The notes below the pieces were generated by a model. That model worked only from the letters and a program-made list of their open reading frames with translations, was not told the DNA's origin and searched no databases. Positions 25,612 to 33,241 of a stretch of DNA of 64,000 nucleotides are shown here, piece by piece (the first letter of the stretch is position 1; every line of letters starts with the position of its first letter). Source of the stretch: an uncultured Christensenella sp. GTDB lineage: Bacteria; Bacillota; Clostridia; Christensenellales; Borkfalkiaceae. The position numbers and the translations under genes were made by a program. The stretch spans positions 306,140 through 370,139 of the forward strand of contig CAJTKX010000002.1 in the NCBI GenBank assembly GCA_910577055.1, given 5' to 3'.

Positions 25612-27051
25612 ATGCACACTATATCCAAAGAAGTATTAATCAGAAAGTATGTAGAAAGCTTGGAAGATCGATGTGCTTCAGCATTCATAGGGGCAGGACT
25701 ATCTTATGACGCTTCAGGACTTGATTGGAATGGATTAGTTAAACCTTACATACAGCAATTAGAAGAAAATACAGACGATCCTATTTTAGGGTTACAATAT
25801 TTTGTAACCCAAAAGAATATTGATAAAATTGAATTAAAGAAAGAAATAGCTCAAAAGTTCTCCAATTTGAAATATGATTATAGACATATTATCTTATCTA
25901 AACTTCCAATTAGAAACTATTGGACGACAAATTTCGACGCACTAATTGAAGATGCGTTAACCGATACTCACGAATCCAGAGATATAATGAACTCAAATGA
26001 TTCATTTATTTCGGCGGCAGAACGCAGAGATAACATTGTTTACAAATTACATGGAGATATTAATAGCCCCGAAAGCATAGTAATCTTAAAGGATGATTAC
26101 TATGCATATAATAAAACACACAATCATTTTGTAACAGCATTAAAAAATGAATTTGCAACAAATACTATGCTTTTTTTGGGCTACGCTTTGGGCGACCCAG
26201 ATATTTTAAATATCTTAAACGAACTCAATCTCGATAGCGATACTAAAGTAACACATTATATGGTCTTAAAAAAATCACAACAGGCAAAAAAACAGCAATA
26301 TTGGATTGATGAATTACATAAAGAAGGTATAATTACTTGTTTAATTGACGAATATGATGAAGTAGAAGAAATACTTCAGGGGATTTATCAATTATATATG
26401 GCAAGAAAAGTTTTTGTATCTGGAAGCAGTTGTGGCGAATACGGAAAATTCACAGCAGATGAAGCGCATAGAATTTTTTATAATTTAGGCTATAGATTAA
26501 TTAATGAGTTTAAAGATCAAGATGTGAGCATTGTTTCGGGATATGGATTAGGTGTTGGTCCTAGTCTTGTAGAAGGTGCTGCAGAAGCGGTGGCAACTAA
26601 CAATTTAGATTTCGGTAAAAGAGTGTTAATTTATCCTTTTCCCAAGATGTATTACAGTATCCCTTCAGAAGAAAGAACTCCAGAATTAGAAGAGCATTTT
26701 AAAAACTATCGTAGTAAAATGATAGATAAGTGTGGTGTAGCTTTCTTCTTATTTGGCAACAAAAAAGATAAAAATGGCAATATCGTTATTGCCGACGGAC
26801 TTATAAAAGAATTTGAAATAGCTCATAAACAAGGGAAGTATGTTTTTCCTATTGGCTCAACAGGGTGGGCGGCAGAAGTATTGGCGGATAAAGTCTTAGC
26901 CAACTATTCATCGTATAATAATACTTCAAAAGAGGTTGAGCAACTATTTTTAGAATTAAATTTACCTGAGATTACCGGAGACCAAATCGTAGATAAGATT
27001 ATTCAGATTATCGACTTGTTGGCTTATAGAGTATGTGATAGCGATTCGTAA
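25612..27051 (+). CDS. thsA: Thoeris effector ThsA (SIR2-SLOG NADase)
   Basis: 479 residues. Residues 15-260 are a SIR2-like NADase: 'AFIGAGLSYDASG', 'WTTNFDALIEDA' with the catalytic Asn, 'YKLHGDI' with the catalytic His, 'LFLGYALGDPDI'. Residues 268-470 form a SLOG domain ('VFVSGSSCGEYGKF', 'SIVSGYGLGVGPSLVEGAAEA') that binds the cyclic ADP-ribose signal. On activation, ThsA depletes NAD+ and aborts infection. It starts 6 bases after thsB2 with only a weak ribosome site, so translation is probably coupled. All key motifs appear intact. Confidence 0.92.
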   Translation: MHTISKEVLIRKYVESLEDRCASAFIGAGLSYDASGLDWNGLVKPYIQQLEENTDDPILGLQYFVTQKNIDKIELKKEIAQKFSNLKYDYRHIILSKLPIRNYWTTNFDALIEDALTDTHESRDIMNSNDSFISAAERRDNIVYKLHGDINSPESIVILKDDYYAYNKTHNHFVTALKNEFATNTMLFLGYALGDPDILNILNELNLDSDTKVTHYMVLKKSQQAKKQQYWIDELHKEGIITCLIDEYDEVEEILQGIYQLYMARKVFVSGSSCGEYGKFTADEAHRIFYNLGYRLINEFKDQDVSIVSGYGLGVGPSLVEGAAEAVATNNLDFGKRVLIYPFPKMYYSIPSEERTPELEEHFKNYRSKMIDKCGVAFFLFGNKKDKNGNIVIADGLIKEFEIAHKQGKYVFPIGSTGWAAEVLADKVLANYSSYNNTSKEVEQLFLELNLPEITGDQIVDKIIQIIDLLAYRVCDSDS

Positions 27052-27124
27052 ATCCTATAAATTTTTATATCATTAGCAAATTGCTATCAGACAAATTAAC
27101 ATTCAAATAAACATTATTGTGAAA

Positions 27125-27152
27125 CAAAATCGGGGCAAATGCCCCGATTTTG
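27125..27152 (+). terminator. terminator of the Thoeris operon
   Basis: Perfect 12-bp stem CAAAATCGGGGC-AAAT-GCCCCGATTTTG followed by TTTAC. Confidence 0.85.
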
Positions 27153-27236
27153 TTTACTATTTTTGTGTGTGTTTTTTGCATCTTAAATGCTCAATTTTTA
27201 GCAGAAAAGTTGAACGAAAAGGACAATTAGTCCGTC

Positions 27237-27341
27237 ACTCCCAAAAATTAGGGAGGTTTTTGGGAGTAAAGTTTTGAAAATCGTTTGGGAGCGCAATATA
27301 TTGTGTATTTTTATTTCTTATAACCACTATATATTGTGGTT
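27237..27341. repeat. repeat cluster next to attR, candidate integrase binding region
   Basis: Contains ACTCCCAAAAA-9-TTTTTGGGAGT (27237-27267), a second TTTGGGAG at 27284-27291, and AACCACTATATATTGTGGTT (27322-27341), whose inner 13-mer equals that next to attL. These motifs recur at both ends of the island and nowhere else that I noticed. Confidence 0.55.
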
Positions 27342-27358
27342 GTCGTTTTGATTAATTC

Positions 27359-27403
27359 CTCTGACTCCGTCATTCGGGTGTTCGAATCACTTCGCCCCAG
27401 CCA
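27359..27403 (+). repeat. attR: 45-bp copy of the tRNA-Gln 3' end
   Basis: Exact copy of 4788-4832. It starts in the anticodon loop, so no functional tRNA can form. It marks the right end of the island. Confidence 0.93.
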
Positions 27404-27465
27404 AAAGCACGACAATTTGCCGTGCTTTTTTTGTTATTTAAAATCCGTATCGCGGGCGTAATATG

Positions 27466-27494
27466 TTGCGGTAAAGCGGTTTTTGTATTATAAT
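27466..27494 (+). promoter_or_regulatory. promoter of the response regulator gene
   Basis: TTGCGG, a 17-base spacer, TATAAT (27489-27494), ahead of TTGGAG and the ATG at 27514. Confidence 0.7.
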
Positions 27495-27513
27495 AAAAAA
27501 AATTGGAGCATTT

Positions 27514-28296
27514 ATGACAAATAAACTTAGCGTATTTATTGTTGAGGACGATGAAAACGACTGCAAAGCCTTGGTTGCAGAGGTTAACGCAAACTCGGAC
27601 AAGCTTTGTCTTGCGGGAGTTTCGAAATCTTCAAACGAGGCGTTCGCCTTTATTCGCACCCATACCCCGCACGCAGTGATATTGGATTTAGAACTTCAAG
27701 AAGGCAGCGGCGACGGAATGGACCTTTTAGACAAATTGCGCTCGGTCCATATTTGCCCTAAGCCGTATATAGTTGTTAACACCAATAGCGCAAGTAAAAT
27801 TACGCGCAGCAGCGCAAAGAAGATGGGCGCCGATTACGAATTTGCAAAATGGCAAAAAGGATATTCGCCGAAAATGGTAATCGAACAACTGCTTAGAGTT
27901 ATGCCGGCGATTATGGGTTATGAAGAGGACGCGCCCGCGCTGCTTACCGAACAGCAGTTGGAAAACAAAATGCGCGATTTTGTGCATAGTGAGTTCAATA
28001 AACTTGGCGTAAGCGTAAAAAATTCGGGATACAATTACTTGGTTGACGCAGTCATTTTGGCAGCCAAGGGCGAAAATCAAAATTTGGGAAAGATAATAGG
28101 CGAAAGGGTTGACAAAAGCGATAATTGTATTACCCACGCAATGCAATATGCTATAAACCATACTTGGAATCACGCAGATATAAATAACCTACGGAATTAT
28201 TACACTGCGCCGTTGCGTAAAGACAAATATGCGCCGACCACATACGAGTTTATATTGTTCTACAAACAAAAGCTGCTAAGTTACCTTAATAATTAA
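27514..28296 (+). CDS. response regulator with Spo0A-like output domain
   Basis: 260 residues. Residues 1-125 form a receiver domain with acidic residues 'EDDEND', the phospho-acceptor Asp in 'AVILDLEL' (about D53), and 'VNTNSA'. Residues 150-255 resemble the DNA-binding domain of Spo0A ('NYLVDAVILAAKG' ... 'AINHTWNHADINNLRNYYTAPLRKDKYAPTTYEFI'). A REC-Spo0A_C protein outside the sporulation locus is likely a regulator of a neighbouring signalling system. The kinase at 28499 lies on the same strand beyond a possible peptide gene, so the three may form a circuit. TTGGAG supports the start. Confidence 0.82.
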   Translation: MTNKLSVFIVEDDENDCKALVAEVNANSDKLCLAGVSKSSNEAFAFIRTHTPHAVILDLELQEGSGDGMDLLDKLRSVHICPKPYIVVNTNSASKITRSSAKKMGADYEFAKWQKGYSPKMVIEQLLRVMPAIMGYEEDAPALLTEQQLENKMRDFVHSEFNKLGVSVKNSGYNYLVDAVILAAKGENQNLGKIIGERVDKSDNCITHAMQYAINHTWNHADINNLRNYYTAPLRKDKYAPTTYEFILFYKQKLLSYLNN

Positions 28297-28300
28297 AGTG

Positions 28301-28330
28301 AAAGCGGGTTGCAAAATTGCAACCCGCTTT
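28301..28330. terminator. terminator after the response regulator
   Basis: AAAGCGGGTTGC-AAAATT-GCAACCCGCTTT followed by TTGTTTTT. It also ends any leftward transcript from the peptide gene. Confidence 0.85.
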
Positions 28331-28340
28331 TTGTTTTTGA

Positions 28341-28397
28341 TTAGAAAGTCAACAAGTATATGTACCAGCTCCAAAAACTTTTAAGAAAATTCCACAT
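28341..28397 (-). CDS. possible 18-residue hydrophobic peptide (signal or toxin)
   Basis: The minus strand carries ATG (28397) to TAA (28341), encoding MWNFLKSFWSWYIYLLTF. A strong GGAGG lies nine bases upstream, and TATACT about 20 bases before that could be a -10 box. The peptide is almost all aromatic and aliphatic with one Lys. It sits exactly between a Spo0A-like response regulator and a polytopic membrane kinase, and directly in front of a terminator. This suggests a secreted or membrane-acting signal peptide read by the kinase, or a small toxin. The frame is too short to be significant by itself; the ribosome site, terminator and context are what support it. Confidence 0.5.
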   Translation of the reverse strand: MWNFLKSFWSWYIYLLTF

Positions 28398-28498
28398 ATG
28401 TAAGCGCCTCCTTTTTCTTTTGAGTATAAAAAAGGAATGCTTGTTAAATTTTAAGAGCTTTTATCGAATTTTAACTAAAAATGTTATATAATACATCT

Positions 28499-29989
28499 AT
28501 GAATGAATTGATTGTCTGTTTAATTAAATACACCACCATTTTTGCGTGCTTTTTGTACGCTTTTACCCGACTGTTACATATAAAGCTGAAAGCTTGGGAC
28601 TTATTGGATATTCCGCTATTTATAGCGATATCCGCAGTTTTATATTTTTTAACGGTATACATAAAGATACTTGTGCCAATAGGTTTACTTATTTTCGGCG
28701 TTGCGTTTTTATTTTTGCGGTTTAGAGAAACTTTTTATAAAACCGTTACTGTTGGCACTATTGCATTAGGTATATCAATCGTGCTATATCTTGTATCATT
28801 CTTTTTTGCATCAATGTTTTCAATGGTGTTTAATAATATACAAGATGAAATAAAAAAATATATGCTTTCGCAAGTAATTGTTAGTATTTTTCAAATTGCT
28901 TGTGTGTTTCTTGTTTTTAAAATTAAAAGATTTAAAAGCGGAATAGACCCAAAAATCACAAACCCCACCTTTGAAATTATGTTGCATTTAAGTGTTGGTA
29001 CTATAATTGCAATGATGTTGTTATATATAAAAAATATAACGCAATCTATGCTTGAAATTTCTCTAATAATTTCAGTTCTATTTGCATTATTGATAATTTT
29101 ATGGTGGCGTAGACATATTACATACAACTACCGCGAGGCGGTAAATCAGCAAAACTTCAACCGTATGGAAGATACGATAGAGGAGTATGAAATTAACTCC
29201 GTTGAAAACGAGTTGCGGCTTGCCGTGCTCGCTAATCTTTTTCATTACCTTAATAAAGCCGTGCCAAACTGCGCTCTTCTTGCGGAAAGCGCGGCGGCTA
29301 AAACAAATTGTCAAGACGCGTGCGCCGTTCGGGATATGTTGCAAATCATTATGCGCAAGTTGAAACTTGCATACGAAAAGTGCGGGTTACAAAATATTCC
29401 GCAAACGGGCATTAGGTTAGTTGACGCGCCCATAATTCAATTGTTTGCCGCGGCGGAACGTAAAAACTTTAACGTAAGCGCAGATTTTTATGTGGACGTT
29501 AAAAGTTGGTTTTCCGAAAATGAGATAGATATAGACGATATTCACACTTTGCTTAACTATCTTTGCGATAACGCTGTTATTTCCGCCCTCGGCTTGCCTA
29601 ACGCAAAAGTGCGCGTGGAGCTTGGAGCAACGGCAAACCAAGAGCCGCTTATCCGTATTTACGACAGCGGCGAACAGTTCGCCGAAGAGGTGCTTGCTAA
29701 ACTCGGCTTGGAACAAGTTACTACTCGCGCGTTCGACGGCGGAAACGGGATAGGGCTTTTTACGGTTTTTAAAATTTTGGCAAAGTACGGCGCAAGCTTT
29801 GCGCTTGACGAAGCTCCGCAAAGTTTCGGGTTCACAAAGTTTATTGAAATTGCCTTTGATAAGCGGCGTTCGGTTTGCGTGCGCACTTACCGTGAAAGCG
29901 TTGTTGCGGTGTGCGCCGCGCGCAAAGGGATAACCGTTGAACTAATAATTTCGGAAGAAGAAACTTTGCGCGACGGAACAAACGGCTAA
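28499..29989 (+). CDS. polytopic membrane sensor kinase, AgrC/GHKL-like
   Basis: About 496 residues. Six or seven membrane segments fill residues 1-205, followed by a cytoplasmic region. The C-terminal ATPase fold has N box 'LLNYLCDNAVISAL' (about 355-370), 'IRIYDSGEQF', and G box 'GNGIGLFTVFKILAKYG'. A standard H box is not obvious; 'ANLFHYLNKAVPNCALL' (His near 250) is the best candidate. This layout matches peptide-sensing kinases. TATAAT at 28487-28492 lies exactly six bases before the ATG at 28499 and there is no ribosome site, so the mRNA may be leaderless; an upstream ATG at 28481 would precede the -10 box. Its likely partner is the response regulator at 27514. Confidence 0.75.
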   Translation: MNELIVCLIKYTTIFACFLYAFTRLLHIKLKAWDLLDIPLFIAISAVLYFLTVYIKILVPIGLLIFGVAFLFLRFRETFYKTVTVGTIALGISIVLYLVSFFFASMFSMVFNNIQDEIKKYMLSQVIVSIFQIACVFLVFKIKRFKSGIDPKITNPTFEIMLHLSVGTIIAMMLLYIKNITQSMLEISLIISVLFALLIILWWRRHITYNYREAVNQQNFNRMEDTIEEYEINSVENELRLAVLANLFHYLNKAVPNCALLAESAAAKTNCQDACAVRDMLQIIMRKLKLAYEKCGLQNIPQTGIRLVDAPIIQLFAAAERKNFNVSADFYVDVKSWFSENEIDIDDIHTLLNYLCDNAVISALGLPNAKVRVELGATANQEPLIRIYDSGEQFAEEVLAKLGLEQVTTRAFDGGNGIGLFTVFKILAKYGASFALDEAPQSFGFTKFIEIAFDKRRSVCVRTYRESVVAVCAARKGITVELIISEEETLRDGTNG

Positions 29990-29993
29990 AACT

Positions 29994-30266
29994 TTATTTT
30001 TTACGGCGCAGTGTTTTTGTCGGCGGGCATAAACATTGCGCCGTTTCTCTATTGAATAATTCATATTTGGTTTCGGGGTCGTAATCCAAACCGTATGCTT
30101 TCGCTCTCGTCCAACATTTGATAACTTCGATGCATTCTATGCAAGCTTCCCAACTGCCCAAAGTATATGCGTCTTTATGCTTGACGGCAGATAGCTCTGT
30201 CAAGTTTGTTTCCAATATGTAAATTAAGTATGACAGTACTCCCGTTGCAGACATTTTTTTGTGCAT
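29994..30266 (-). CDS. small hypothetical protein (about 90 residues)
   Basis: A helical, Cys-containing protein: 'ATGVLSYLIYILETNLTELSAVK', then 'SWEACIECIEVIKCWTRAKAYGLDYDPETKYELF' and a basic tail. AGGAGG lies six bases before the ATG at 30266, which I prefer to the ATG at 30272. It converges on the kinase gene, with 4 bases between the two stops. I do not recognise the family. Confidence 0.6.
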   Translation of the reverse strand: MHKKMSATGVLSYLIYILETNLTELSAVKHKDAYTLGSWEACIECIEVIKCWTRAKAYGLDYDPETKYELFNRETAQCLCPPTKTLRRKK

Positions 30267-30450
30267 TTTCATCCTCCTCGTAAGTGTTGCGTTTTACATT
30301 TTTCGCGCATCTTCGACAATACTATAACATCTGCTAACAAAAAATAATCTCCGTTCTTATCACGATTTTTTCTCCCTTTTTCTCCTTTTTTCTCTGTTTT
30401 TCCGCGTTTTGACGGATTTAAACCGATTTTACAACGCATCCCATAAAAAA

Positions 30451-30476
30451 GCGTCAGAGTCAATATGCTCTGACGC
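30451..30476 (-). terminator. terminator after the Fic-like gene
   Basis: GCGTCAGAG-8-CTCTGACGC with TTTTTT on the minus strand, 47 bases past the stop codon. Confidence 0.8.
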
Positions 30477-30522
30477 TTGTATTATCTCGATATGACGGCA
30501 AATATTTCGGTGTTTCGTTTTG

Positions 30523-31458
30523 TTATCGTAATTTAGTCAAACATTTTTTGTATAAGAACTGTTTAATTTCATCGCTTCTGTCGGTTTCGTAGTAGGAGAT
30601 AAGAAGGCTTTTATATTCAAGAACATTTTCTTCGGGGATTACAATCAAACCCGCGCCGTCAGAGATTAAGATGTGGTTGGCAAATATGACTGAAGTGCGT
30701 TTATTTCCGTCAATAAAAAGCTGTTTCTTTGTTACATACAGTAAAGCGTTGACAGCGCGTTCATAAATATCCGATTCATTAAGTATATCGGTTAACTGTT
30801 CAATAACTATACTCTCTATAGGAAGTTCGGGTTTCCATTTGGTTCCGCCGATAGAAACCGGTACGCTGCGAAGTTTTCCGGCATTGTAGTAGAAACCTTC
30901 CTCAACTAACTTGTTAATTAAACACAGTAACGAAAAGTCTGATTTTGTCGTAATAACACCGTCTTCAAGAACAAACTGCCAAGCGTGTTTTAAATTATTG
31001 ATTTTTTGAATATCGTCAGCAGAAACATTGCTGATTTTGCCTCCTGCAATTATCGTTTCCGTGTCAAGAAAAGTAACGGCAACGCCTTCCAACATAGCTT
31101 GCTTGTAAATAGTATCTACAAGATTTCGCTTGGCAAAATCGATATTTAAGTGAATAGCGTCGTTCAATTCTCCCACAACATAGCCGCTTTCTTTAAGTTG
31201 TTTTGCAACTATGCGCAAATTGCGTTTAATTTCTTTTGCGGTTATATTGTTTTGTTGAATTGCAGAATAAAGCTCATTGCTATACTCACCGGCATAGAAT
31301 GTGCGTACAAAGCCGCTTATGCGTTTGTGCAGATAAATATATTTTCCGCCCTTTACGTCACGCACTTCAACCGTGCCCCAAAGTAAAGAATTTAGTTGTT
31401 CCTCATATAATTTTTTCAAGTGTAGCAGTTCGATTGTTTTTAAGTGATTTACGTTCAT
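30523..31458 (-). CDS. Fic-domain protein lacking the usual catalytic histidine
   Basis: About 311 residues with an N-terminal helical region and a Fic domain whose motif reads 'KKQLFIDGNKRTS'. The nucleotide-binding part F-x-D-G-N-K-R is kept, but the His two positions before F is Gln. In Fic enzymes that His is the catalytic base, so AMP transfer may be lost or changed; a regulatory or decoy role is possible. The start at 31458 is preceded by TATACT exactly six bases upstream and TTGTTT 17 bases before that, with no ribosome site; an in-frame start at 31518 would lie upstream of the promoter. It is divergent from the XRE gene at 31593. Confidence 0.8.
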   Translation of the reverse strand: MNVNHLKTIELLHLKKLYEEQLNSLLWGTVEVRDVKGGKYIYLHKRISGFVRTFYAGEYSNELYSAIQQNNITAKEIKRNLRIVAKQLKESGYVVGELNDAIHLNIDFAKRNLVDTIYKQAMLEGVAVTFLDTETIIAGGKISNVSADDIQKINNLKHAWQFVLEDGVITTKSDFSLLCLINKLVEEGFYYNAGKLRSVPVSIGGTKWKPELPIESIVIEQLTDILNESDIYERAVNALLYVTKKQLFIDGNKRTSVIFANHILISDGAGLIVIPEENVLEYKSLLISYYETDRSDEIKQFLYKKCLTKLR

Positions 31459-31592
31459 ATAAAAAGTATAGCACGATTGGGAAACAAAAACAAGTAGTTT
31501 TATTTGATTTTGTTTCATAACTCGCTAACAAATAGAAGCTTTAAATATTAGTATTGCTTGATTTTTTAAGCCTATCGGTGTAAAATTTGCTT

Positions 31593-31814
31593 ATGGTTAG
31601 TCAATATACGGAAGCGTTTGCGCAAAACTTAATTTCTTTGATGCGAGAGCGTGGAATTACTCAGCGCGAGCTTTCCTTGGCAGTGGATATTCCGCAGCAG
31701 ACCCTTTGGCGCTATATTAAGTGCAAGCGAGAGGTTTCTTTGGAATATCTTTGTAGAATTGCGGACTATTTCGGCGAAGACGTGGATGTTTTAATCGGTA
31801 GGCGCGACTATTGA
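31593..31814 (+). CDS. XRE-family transcription regulator
   Basis: About 73 residues with a single Cro/C1 helix-turn-helix: 'MRERGITQRELSLAVDIPQQTLWRYIKCKREVSLEYLCRIADYF'. Promoter TTGATT (31558-31563), 17 bases, TAAAAT (31581-31586), then six bases to the ATG, with no ribosome site, so probably leaderless. It is divergent from the Fic-like gene, whose own start has the same layout, and may regulate it. Its stop nearly touches the comFC start. Confidence 0.82.
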   Translation: MVSQYTEAFAQNLISLMRERGITQRELSLAVDIPQQTLWRYIKCKREVSLEYLCRIADYFGEDVDVLIGRRDY

Positions 31815-31815
31815 T

Positions 31816-32517
31816 GTGAAAAAAATTTTGAAGGTAGTGAGGTCCGTGCTCTTTCCGACGGATTTTACTTGCGATATTTGCGGAAGGGAGACCTTCGGCG
31901 CGAATATCTGTGAGCGCTGCGTCAAAACAATTATGTTTAACGATAGGGAGGTTTGCCCCGTTTGCGGCAGAAAAACAGAGCGTGCCGAGGTTTGTATAGA
32001 GTGTAAAGAACGACCGCCCTTGTATAAAAAAGCGGTATCCGCTTTTGTGTACGAAGGCGGAGCGGTTATTCTTGTGAAGAAATTTAAAACGGGCGCGGGC
32101 TATTTGAAAGAATATTTTGCGGATAAAATTTGCGAAAAGACTTTGCCCGAGGTCGATTGTATAGTTAGCGTGCCGTTTAGTCCCCGCGCAAAGACGAAAC
32201 GCGGGTATAATCCAAGCGAGCTTTTGGCAAACGCATTGTCAGAAAGATGCGGCGCGCCGCATATAAAAAGGGCGGTGGTAAAGCGCAAGAAAACGCGCGA
32301 ACAGAAAAAACTTAACCGACAAGAGCGGATAAGAAACTTATACGGTTGTTTCCAAACAGTTAAAAAAGAAAGGATAAAAGGGAAACGGGTGTTGGTGGTA
32401 GACGACGTTTTGACAACGGGTGCGACCGCCGATGAAATGGCGAAAGTACTTTTAAAAGCGGGTGCAAAGACTGTTTATCTTGCAACCGTAGCCTCGGTGG
32501 AATATAAAGCTAAATAA
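31816..32517 (+). CDS. comFC: ComFC-like phosphoribosyltransferase-fold protein
   Basis: 233 residues. An N-terminal zinc ribbon has four CxxC pairs ('CDICGRETFGANICERC', 'CPVCGRKT..', 'CIECK'). A C-terminal PRT domain has the PRPP motif 'RVLVVDDVLTTGATADEM'. ComFC helps handle single-stranded DNA in natural transformation. The start is a GTG one base after the XRE stop, so the pair is co-transcribed. No other com genes are in the window. Confidence 0.9.
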   Translation: MKKILKVVRSVLFPTDFTCDICGRETFGANICERCVKTIMFNDREVCPVCGRKTERAEVCIECKERPPLYKKAVSAFVYEGGAVILVKKFKTGAGYLKEYFADKICEKTLPEVDCIVSVPFSPRAKTKRGYNPSELLANALSERCGAPHIKRAVVKRKKTREQKKLNRQERIRNLYGCFQTVKKERIKGKRVLVVDDVLTTGATADEMAKVLLKAGAKTVYLATVASVEYKAK

Positions 32518-32520
32518 AAA

Positions 32521-32545
32521 GCCCCGCGCACACTGTGCGCGGGGC
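32521..32545. terminator. bidirectional terminator between comFC and ktrA
   Basis: GCCCCGCGCAC-ACT-GTGCGCGGGGC followed by TTTTTATT; A5 on the other side. Confidence 0.9.
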
Positions 32546-32567
32546 TTTTTATTCGGCTATTTGCCGC

Positions 32568-33224
32568 TTATTTTTTCTTGCTGTTTGTAAACGCTATAAT
32601 CTTTTCCGTATTGCCGAACACAACCATTTTGTCGCCTTCCTCGAAAACGGTGTCGGGGGTGGGGGCGGGCATAATCTTGTTGTTCTTTTTCATTGTCAAA
32701 ATGTTCAGCTCGTAAACGGCGCGCGGGTTAGCTTCCCGTATGGTTTTGCCTATCCACTTGTCGGGCACGGCAAGCTCGAATATGGCGTGCGTTTCGTCCA
32801 ATTCGATATAGTCGTAAACTTTTTGCGCGTTCAGCCTTACGGCAAGCTTTTCCGCAACGTCGCGGTTGGGGTATATAACTTGGTCTGCGCCCACGCGGAA
32901 AAGGAACTTTCGCTGTATGTCCGTGTTCGCCTTGGAAACAACGTATTTCGCGCCCAAATCCTTTAAGATAGATGTTATCTCCAACGAGCTTTGGAAATCG
33001 TCCGCAATAGTCACCACGCACGCGTCGTAAGAGGGCACGTCAAGGCTTTTGACATTGTCCGAGTGCATACAGTTGGTTATAACCGCGTTTGTGTACTTGG
33101 GCGCAAGTGCGTTGATAATGCCCTCGTCCTTGTCAACAATCATAACCTCGTTGCCTAAGTTCATAAGCTTTTCGCCTAAAAGCTGACCGAACTGACCCAT
33201 TCCTATCAATAATACTGATTTCAT
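32568..33224 (-). CDS. ktrA: KtrA, cytosolic regulatory subunit of K+ uptake
   Basis: 218 residues. RCK_N Rossmann domain with 'LLIGMGQFGQLLGEKL' (GxGxxG variant) and 'VDKDE', then RCK_C from about 140 ('IGKTIREANPRAVYELNILTMKKN'). KtrA binds nucleotides (and c-di-AMP through RCK_C in Firmicutes) and gates KtrB. GAGG lies upstream of the ATG. It follows ktrB by 17 bases on the same strand. Confidence 0.93.
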   Translation of the reverse strand: MKSVLLIGMGQFGQLLGEKLMNLGNEVMIVDKDEGIINALAPKYTNAVITNCMHSDNVKSLDVPSYDACVVTIADDFQSSLEITSILKDLGAKYVVSKANTDIQRKFLFRVGADQVIYPNRDVAEKLAVRLNAQKVYDYIELDETHAIFELAVPDKWIGKTIREANPRAVYELNILTMKKNNKIMPAPTPDTVFEEGDKMVVFGNTEKIIAFTNSKKK

Positions 33225-33241
33225 ATATTTCCTCTATAATT

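Larger units (their letters stand above)
4788..27403. mobile_element. tRNA-Gln-integrated mobilizable defence island (about 22.6 kb)
   Basis: Bounded by perfect 45-bp direct repeats of the tRNA-Gln 3' end (4788-4832 and 27359-27403). A tyrosine integrase lies just inside the left end, transcribed away from the tRNA's promoter side. It is followed by a MobV relaxase, a candidate oriT and a DUF6291-like protein. The cargo is Bro-N/Fic plus XRE, Wadjet JetABCD, a methyltransferase/nuclease cluster and Thoeris. No conjugation apparatus is seen, so the element is mobilizable at most, not self-transmissible. No excisionase was recognised. The flanks read as unrelated chromosome. Confidence 0.9.

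Noticed and set aside
27359-27403. second tRNA-Gln gene
   Set aside because: Only the 3' 45 bases are present; there is no D arm, acceptor 5' strand or full anticodon stem. It is attR.
30269-30463. 64-residue Lys-rich frame on the minus strand
   Set aside because: Encoded by a homopurine tract next to a terminator, with no ribosome site and no family resemblance.
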